Source of the DNA: Macrobrachium rosenbergii | Taxonomy: Eukaryota > Arthropoda > Malacostraca > Decapoda > Palaemonidae | NCBI RefSeq assembly: GCF_040412425.1 | Contig: NC_089744.1 | Coordinates: 37,558,099-37,622,098 of the forward strand | Direction: 5' to 3' | DNA: 64,000 bases | In this document: positions 36,901-45,900 of the stretch, in pieces | How the letters are laid out: each line of letters begins with the position of its first letter | How positions within the stretch are numbered: the first letter of the stretch is position 1 | The notes under the pieces: model-generated | Databases searched by the model: none | What the model saw: only the letters and a program-made list of their open reading frames with translations | Told to the model about the DNA's origin: nothing | Translations under genes and position numbers: made by a program

Positions 36901-39900
36901 TCATTTTCTTTCTATTGATCCCATCTATATATAAAGACCAGTGGTTCCTGAATCTCATAGGAGATTTAGCTCAAATTAATGCATGGTGCGCATTATGGGG
37001 ATGAAGTTAAACTTCACCAAAACACAGACTATTTGAAGTTCTGGGACACTGGATCCCCAACCAGATCTTTTCACTTACTGTATTTCTTTAAGTAATGGCA
37101 ACTCATCTAAAATTCTAGGCGTCATTCCTGATATAGACCTGGTCTCTCCTTCTTCGAATGCACATAGAGTTGATGAACTGAAAAAGTTTCAAGATTTCTG
37201 GAGACCTGTCTCTATCCTTATAAATTGTTTTAATTCTATCTAATTCTTCCCCTGTTTGTTCTTCAGCAACTGTCTTGTATTTCATTTGTTGGGCTAAAAT
37301 CTGGGTTCTATTTCTTATCATGGATCGTGATCTCAATCTCTGGAAATGTCAATCAATTTGCTCACCGTGCCTGCTCTATAAGATATTCCACAATTCTGAT
37401 CACGATCATCTACCACACAGTTTTACCTTTGCAGTTAATCGTAGGTCTGTGTGGTACTGAGGATCAACGCTGCACAGTTTTCTAGGTATTTTGTTCCTGT
37501 TGTGACCAAACTAGAGAATGATCTACCTAATCCTGCAGTTGCAAACAAATTTCAGAAGTTTAAAACTTTGCAAAAATGCTTTTGTTGTTGAGCAGGCTGA
37601 CATGATTCTCATTTCAGAGTATATATTATTTATCTCATTTACTCTGGTTTGTTATCTATCTTATCTGCTTTTGTTTTGGCTGTTGCTTAGCTTCTAATAT
37701 TAATAACAGTGTTCAAAGTGCATAACAAAGTAAGCTAAAGAGGCAGTCATATTATCTCTTCATGCACACCTATCCATGATAATCAGCCTACATACCAAGA
37801 GTGACTGATATCCTCCAAAGGCATGAGAATTGTTGCAATAACAAAGTACAAGTGACAGACACAATGATGGACAGATAATCATTGTGCCCTGCTGGTGGTG
37901 TTCTTGGCCAATTACATTTTTATAATATATATACATTCTATATGATAGTGGACCTTTGTACCAAGTTTGACCATGATCATGTTAACCATAATAAAGGAGT
38001 TACAACAATAATATAAAGAACATAGCAAATTTAACCACAATTTTATGGATACATGTTAAACTACAAAGAATACCTAAAAATCCATGTGACCTTAACTTTG
38101 TCCAACTTAACTTCTGTCAATACCAAATTGTGAACTTTATAAAACCTGCGACATAAACTTGACCAACGGTCCTTGGTTTAAGGTTAAAATCTCCATGACC
38201 TAATTCTGAAACAATGTGCCAAATTTAAAAAAAAAATAAAACTACAGCCACACTTATCAGGAAACCATTGAACACTCAAGGACAGGCTGACAGATACACA
38301 AGTGATCAATAAAGAGAACCCCATTATTGAGTCCTAATAAGAAGATCATTCTTCATATTTGAAGCTATCACATAAGCATGAGAAAAACACTTTAATATCA
38401 AACCATTATTGTTATTATTAAAAAATATTTTAACAAAACCAGTGAGTCACACTCCTAGACACTAATAATGGTTTGCCTGAATAATCTGTTTCTAAATATG
38501 AAGTGAAAATTAAACCAAGGCAAAGCTGAAGAAATAGGGTAGCTAGGTGGACGAGACCAAGAGTGGATATGTAAAGCATACAAAGAAAGGCAACTGGGAA
38601 CTGCTTGGATATTGCAAATAACCTTCCCTTCCATAACACCCACAACATTTTGCTGTAAGAATACCATAGGCAAGAATACACTGCAGGTTCTATTTGGATA
38701 TAAAGAAATTCTGCTTAATTTTTGCATCACTGCTAAATATAAAATTGAAAAAATACTTTGTCTACTACTTCTTATAAGATACATAACAGTACAGAATTAT
38801 TCTTTTTCCAAACAACCATATATAAATATTAAAATCTTTAAACTCCCATAACATCTCAAGCAATGCAAATAGGCACAGAAGGATGCATAGAATAACAGAT
38901 GGCATTTTGGGCTAAAGATCAAGTAGAAAAGCCATTCTTCACTGAGAAAATATTCAAAGTCAAACAAGATTATAATCAAATGGACAAACTAATCCAAGAA
39001 ATTTAACAACAATTTTTGTTATTGATAAGGCATAACAATCCCATTAGCAAGCTGAAGACACAATAAATAGCCCAGTTACACCTAAGCACTACTTGTCTTT
39101 AGGCTTATGAAAGCTAAGCAGTAGTTTTTCTTTGATTGGAAGGAACATGAATACTGTTACATATGATGCCTCTTTAAACAAATCTAGTATGATCACACTG
39201 CTTAAAATACATTAAACAGAACACATTTCCTCTGATCAGCAATAGAAGCAAGGAGCTTCAAATTTGTTAGAGCAAGTTACCTTCTCTTTCTCCTGGAAGA
39301 GACGTGGGATCTCTGGAAGAAAATCTTCACGCAGCGTCTGTAATAAACTGCGTTCCAATTTGGACGAGCAATCTTCAAATTTCTCAGCAAGAGTATTCCA
39401 GTCTTCTTCAGAGAAACACTGGACCTACAAAATTCATAAAATAGAGACTCATCAATACGGCCCAAGAAATTATACAGATATAAAGTTATTTCTACATAAA
39501 AAACAGACACACTTCAATAAATATTTTACATAGTTTAATATTTCTTATAAGAAGAGCCTAAAAATAAACATGCAGCCAAGTTATACAGGTGGTGTTTAAG
39601 TTACGATAATTTGCCCTGCGATAATTCGATTTTGCAATGGGGTTAGCAATTAACACTCATACAACATTTTGAAAACACGTATTTTTAAATTTCGCGCGTG
39701 ACGGGTGCAGGCAGCAGCATACAATCAGGTAGCGTAAGGTGTACGATACGTTGGCATGAGAGGCTGGAATAGGTACAGCTATCTCTGAGTGACCTTACTT
39801 GCTCACGCTGTGAAGAAAGTAAGATAAGGTTAGTGTTCATTTGTGAATTTTGTGTGTTTTACTGTAAGTAAACTCTTAAAAGTATGTCTGCTAAACAATC

Positions 39901-42900
39901 AAGTGAGTCTCCTGCTGGTGGTGTGAAAAAGAAGGGGCATTCCATCACTTTGGAGCAGAAAATGAAAATTATCAACCAGCGTGAAGCAGGAAAGGCAGTC
40001 ATGGTAATTGCACGTGACTAGCATTTATCGCAGTCAACGATGTCCACCATCCTTAAAGACAAGGAGCGAATAATGGACGCTATAAAGGCATTTGTATTTG
40101 TTCATTCGATGACTGTACAAAGGAGAGGATAGGGCCTTTGGAAGAAATGGAACAGTTACTGGTCACATGGATGGAGGTCCAGATACAAAAGGGTGTCACT
40201 CTGCCTCCTGACCATTCAAAAAAGGCTCACATGCTTTTCGAAGAACTAAAGACAAAATATGACAATAACCACAACGAAAGTTTTGTAGCAAGTGCTGGAT
40301 GGTTTCGTTGTTTCAAAAACCGTCATAATCTTCATAGTGTGAGAAATTAATGGTGAAGCAGCAAGCCCTCATGCCAAAGGAGGCACTAAATTTAAGGATG
40401 CTTTGCATAAGATCGTTGTTGATGAAGGGTACTCGCCAGAGCAAATCTTTAATGTCAATGAAACAGGACTGTATTGTAAGCATATGCCTCAATGGTCCTA
40501 CATCCATAAAGAAGCAACAACAATGCCCGGGTTTAAGGCATACACAGATCGACTGACTCTTCTGCTTGGGGGAAATGTGGCTGGTATAAACTTAAGCCAT
40601 TCATAATTTATCACTCTGAAAATGCATGGGCATTAAAAAGAATCTACAAGCATATGCTTCCTGTGCATTACCGTCATAATAAGAAAGCATGGATGACTGC
40701 AATGCTGTTCAGAGACTGGTTTATACATTGCTTTATTCCTGAAGTGAAAGATTATTGTAGGGAACAGAACATCCCCTTCAAAATTCTCCTGATTCTTGAC
40801 AAGGCTCCCAGCTACCCTCAGCACATCGGAGATGTTAGTGAGAACGTAAAAGTTGTGTTTCTGCCACCAAACACATACAACCCATGGATCAGAGCGCTGT
40901 GGCTACGTTCAAGGCATAATATTTTCAAAACACGTTTGCTCAGGCTGTTCCAGAACTTTCTGGAAGAATTCAATGTTCTGAACTCCACTATGAACACTGG
41001 AAGGAAGTAAATGAATGGGATTTGGAAAAATCTGCTAGAAGTGTATGTGAACTCATTTAAAGGTTCCAATACGGATGAAGAAGTTGTGAAAATCAAAAAA
41101 AAATCTTGACACTTGGGAAAAGTTTAGATTTAGAAATTGATGAGGAAGATATCCAAGAACTTATAGATATGCAAAACACAGAGCTAACAGCAGAAGATTT
41201 AATTGCACTTGCAGAAGAGAGAAAAAGAGCAGAAGAGGGAGAGGAAATTGAAGACGAGCCAGAGCGAAAGTTTACGACAAAAACACTGGCAGAGGCATTT
41301 GCCTAATTTGAACAGGGACTGAAAGTTTTAAGTGAACTGAATGGGAACATGGAACAGTTTGCTAAAGTTGAGAGAGTACATCAAGACTGTTGCATGTTAC
41401 AGATCATTTATGAACAACAAAAAAATGCACTGTGCAACCTACAATGGATTATTTCTTTAAGAGAACGACTCCAGTCCCATCGCCTTCCCCCACCCCCTTC
41501 TCCTACACTTGAGCCTCAATCCTCTACATCTCATGACAGCTGTTTCCTCGAAACACCTGAACTAACAGGAGAAGAAATAGTATCTGTAGAGATGCAAGTT
41601 GATGATCCTGGTGCTTTATCATCCTTCTCCTCTTCCAATTTTTAGTTATAAGTAGCCATCAAACTTTTTGCACCGAATTCTCATAAGTCAATCTGCATTG
41701 AACCTTCGGAATTAGCTGATATTAATAACCACTATACCGCATATGTATAGAGTATACTGTATAGCGTAGGATAGGCTACCATATATGTATAGATGGTACT
41801 GAATACCCTAGTGTACGCTATGCCAAATTCGGGATACAATTTTCCCACAAACAATGGGTTTTTGGAACTTATCCCATTGTAAGTAGGACAATACCTGTAC
41901 ATAAGCTTTTGAAAAATGTTGAGTCAAATATAATAATCCTAACAAGAGGGCAAAAACATGAAATCACACTACTTTATATTTTTACTACATGACTACATGC
42001 TGTTTCTTTTTAAGAGGATAGCTCATGGCATTACCCTCACAATTCTAGGCAAATATTTGAGAGTAAGGTTGCTATTGCAATGACATTCCCTTCTCTACCA
42101 TGGCTGCAGCTCACTACCATCAACTGACTACCAAGCACTTACTTTCCTAATTAAGTCAAAAGAACTACAAAGAACATGTACAATTTCAAAAATTAAGTGT
42201 GGTAAAATTTATTATCAAAACAAAGCTTTCCTTACCTGCCATATAGCAGGTGGTGTAACTTCAGATTCTTCATCGCTTTCTGACACTTTGAGACCCTTTT
42301 TTTTCCGTTTCTTTTTTCTTTTGTCTTCTTTTTCTTTGTCTTTATCCTTTGGTTTTCGTCTATGAGGGTGGTAAGGTGAATGGTCTTCTCTATACAACCG
42401 GGTGCCATAAAAATACCAATAGGTAGAGCCATTGTCGTCATACCCAAGTGGTTCAACACGAAGGCTGTCAGACTCTAAATTCTGCAATAACAAGATTTCA
42501 TTTTCAGTTTATCAGGAACTTACACAACTTACACCAAATACACATAATAAGAAATACAAAAATTAATAAAAAGCTAAATTTAACTCATCATACTATTACA
42601 CGTTTCAAATCAATATTCCTACATATATCTTAAGAACTGTAGAAAGAGTAAATTTACTTTTAACACCGGGATCAGTTAAAAATAATTATTTGTTCTCTAT
42701 TGCCTAAATACTATCCACTAGTGCATGTAAGTGCTAATCCCTAATCATAATAGTTTTCAACATAAGAGAAACAAACCAAACACATCTTAAAATCAAGCCA
42801 TAACAATAATTCAGACATAACTGCACTTACTATACTAAGAAAAGTAAATCCCAATAATGTCTTAAATTTATTCTAAACATAAAAATGCCATAAAGATTCT

Positions 42901-45900
42901 AAACATAACAATGCTATAAAGAGACTGAAAACCAACATTTCAAGCAAGGGATTTAAATAGAGCTAAAAATGACTGGATTAAATTGCAGCATTGCTGGAAA
43001 ACCAAACACATAAATCTTAACTCAAAAACACATTACAGTCACAATTACCAGCTACAAAAGAAAAAGTGACAAAAATTGATATTAAATATCATTAAGGCTG
43101 ATTTAAAGGTCATCTGCTTCACTCACTTTTACTCTAATCTTTCATATAATTATGTTAATCATATCATAAGATTTAAGATAATATGATGTAATCACACTAC
43201 CAGGTATTGTAATAAACTTGTTCTTAAATATAAGATAATATGATGTAACCACAGTACCAGGTACTGCAATAAATATGTTCTTAAAATTCATACGTTAGTC
43301 ATATCAGAGTTAATTGTATATCAAAACCCCAAAAAGGGATATGCTACTAAAATTACTGCACTAAAATTAAGTTGGAAAATGGAAAAACATTCTTTAATCT
43401 TGTTGAAGTGACAAACCCACCTATGGAAAAAAAGAAAGCTACAGGAATAAAGGAAAGCAAATAACACACTGGGAAGGGTAATTTCTATCAATAACCCTCT
43501 GAAACGTGATACACTATGACCACACAACTTAAGATTAGATGCATAAATAAATGTATTTAGTGACACTTGAATACACATTTTTAAGGGAAGTCTGTCTAGA
43601 AACCATCAACAACCTCCAGAAGACATCCTCACATAAAAGCATACCAATAACTCACTGAATATTAACCAATTACACTTATATTGAGATACTTGTGCAAAAC
43701 TGCGAGCTGGTAATGAAAAATCTTAAATCTTTTAAAACTGAAGTCAACAGATGTAGTTCATCTAGTATCACCATGCATTCCAAAAATAATCTAAATCATA
43801 AATGAACCTTCTCATCACTTACTTTTAAGAGATCAAGGACATCTTCAGCTTCTAATCTGAAGTCACACAATGCATGAAGGATTTCTACTTTCCTTCGCAG
43901 TGGAAGCCATCTGATATCGCCTTCTGCAAACAAATTCTCTCTACTTGGATCCTCCTGAAAACAAACATCAACACCAGTTACCAAATAAGCTCCAGGTTAT
44001 TAAAGAATCCCATAGAAGAATACACATTTATGACAAAATGGAGGCAACTATTTAATAACAGCAATGGCAATAAATATTCTCAATCAAGATGTCCAACTCC
44101 CTTACTTTCCACTCAATATCATGCCTCACCATCATTTTAACTCATATTTTCTATTCGTGGGTTCAAGACATGAAATGAGTTCTCTCCATATTCTTTTGTG
44201 TGGTTACACTTTGTGCTTGAATACCCTTTGGCATGGGTCTTCACCTGCGTTCACCCTCCATCATTTCTGGATACTCCTACTGGTTTGTGGCTTGCTAATC
44301 CCATAAAAATAGCTTTTCTGTCTAACTGCTCCCCCATTCCTATCTCATGTCCAAACCTTCTCAACATGTGAGACCTCCCTCTCTTTTCCAGCCTCTGGAC
44401 AACACATCTTTCCACAACTTCCAAGTTTGTACTGAAAACTTCCATTGCACTCCAACCATGAATCTTAGCATTTTGTAGTCGCACCTCTTCGAAGTCTAAT
44501 CTATTTTCTTTGTAACTGCCCATATCTAAACAGCTTATAGTAACATAATGCCCAGCCCTTTAAGAAGTTTTACAATCAGCTAGCTTATGGAATAATCATT
44601 ATGCATAAAACTGTTTTCCTTTGGTTATCTACAGAAGTGAAATGAGTTCTCTATTGTCTTTAGTCTTCTATATTTTTTGAATTCCCATCTGGTCTACATC
44701 TTTATCTCTATTCCTTTTTTCAATAATAATCTAGACATCCTACTCCTCTTGATCATGCAGCCTCCATGGTTACTACTTGGCTGGATAATAGCTCTTTACC
44801 ATTACATCTTATCACATGTCCAAACTTTCTCCATGTATGAGATCTAAGCCTATTTTTCTGATTCCAAACAAAAACAATCCTCTGCAAATTTCATTTGTAT
44901 ATGATCTTCCCACCATACTCCAGCCTTTTACTTCTTTTAGATTCCATGTCTGTGGTCCATTTACTTTAGACATACATTACCTTCTTTCCAAAAATCAATT
45001 TCTTCTGCACTACTCTTCCAATTATTTGCCTTATTTCTATCACATCTTTACTGCTAGATTTCTTATTTCTATGTGCCACTATCACCTCTTCTTACAGCTT
45101 CTTTGAATCTAACACCCTATACTCAACATCTGTAAGTCTATGTGCATTCCGACCAGTAACCTTTTCTGTGCTTATTTTCAATGCGCTTGGCTTTTTTCTA
45201 CATTTCAAGGGGAGTCTACACACATCCAATCTACCAAACGGGTGCCGGTTAGTGGAGCTATTTTATTTAGTCCTACAAGGTACTGCCCAGTTGTTTAAAA
45301 ATTTCAATTGTAAAAATATGCTTTCCCTTACAAAAGTACACTCTGATGGATGTATGATGGATCATACTACACTACTATATTGAAAATTTTCATCATAATC
45401 AAAAATTGTTAGCCTGCGTTGCGTGAATAAGTGAATGTATGCTTACTTCCTAAAAATTGTAAAGATCAGAGTGACACTCTTTTTCAGGTTTCTACTGTAT
45501 TTTTTTTTTATTACTTGGACTAGGGACATAACATCTTGTGAATAAATGAGGCACAGACCACAAAACAAATTTCAACCCTCTTCAGACTAAAAGTTATACA
45601 ATACAAGCTCAAAAACTGATAGGCTACCTGGATAAGCCAAGCATTCTACACAAACCTAAAAAGTTTATAAACTTTTGGATGACCTGTGTTGCAAAATTAC
45701 AGATTAACTTATCATATCAATTAACAAAACTTGGGTCACAAAATTTACAGCCCAAAAGTACCCAAGTACTAGTAATTGTCTAACAAATTAAAGAGCAACC
45801 AGCATACCTGACATTTGTGTTTAAAGAGTTTTCTCAAGTAACTCTGGTAGTTGGTGGCATTGACTGTTTTCCCTGGAAGGCAGCCTTGCACCAATCGCAC

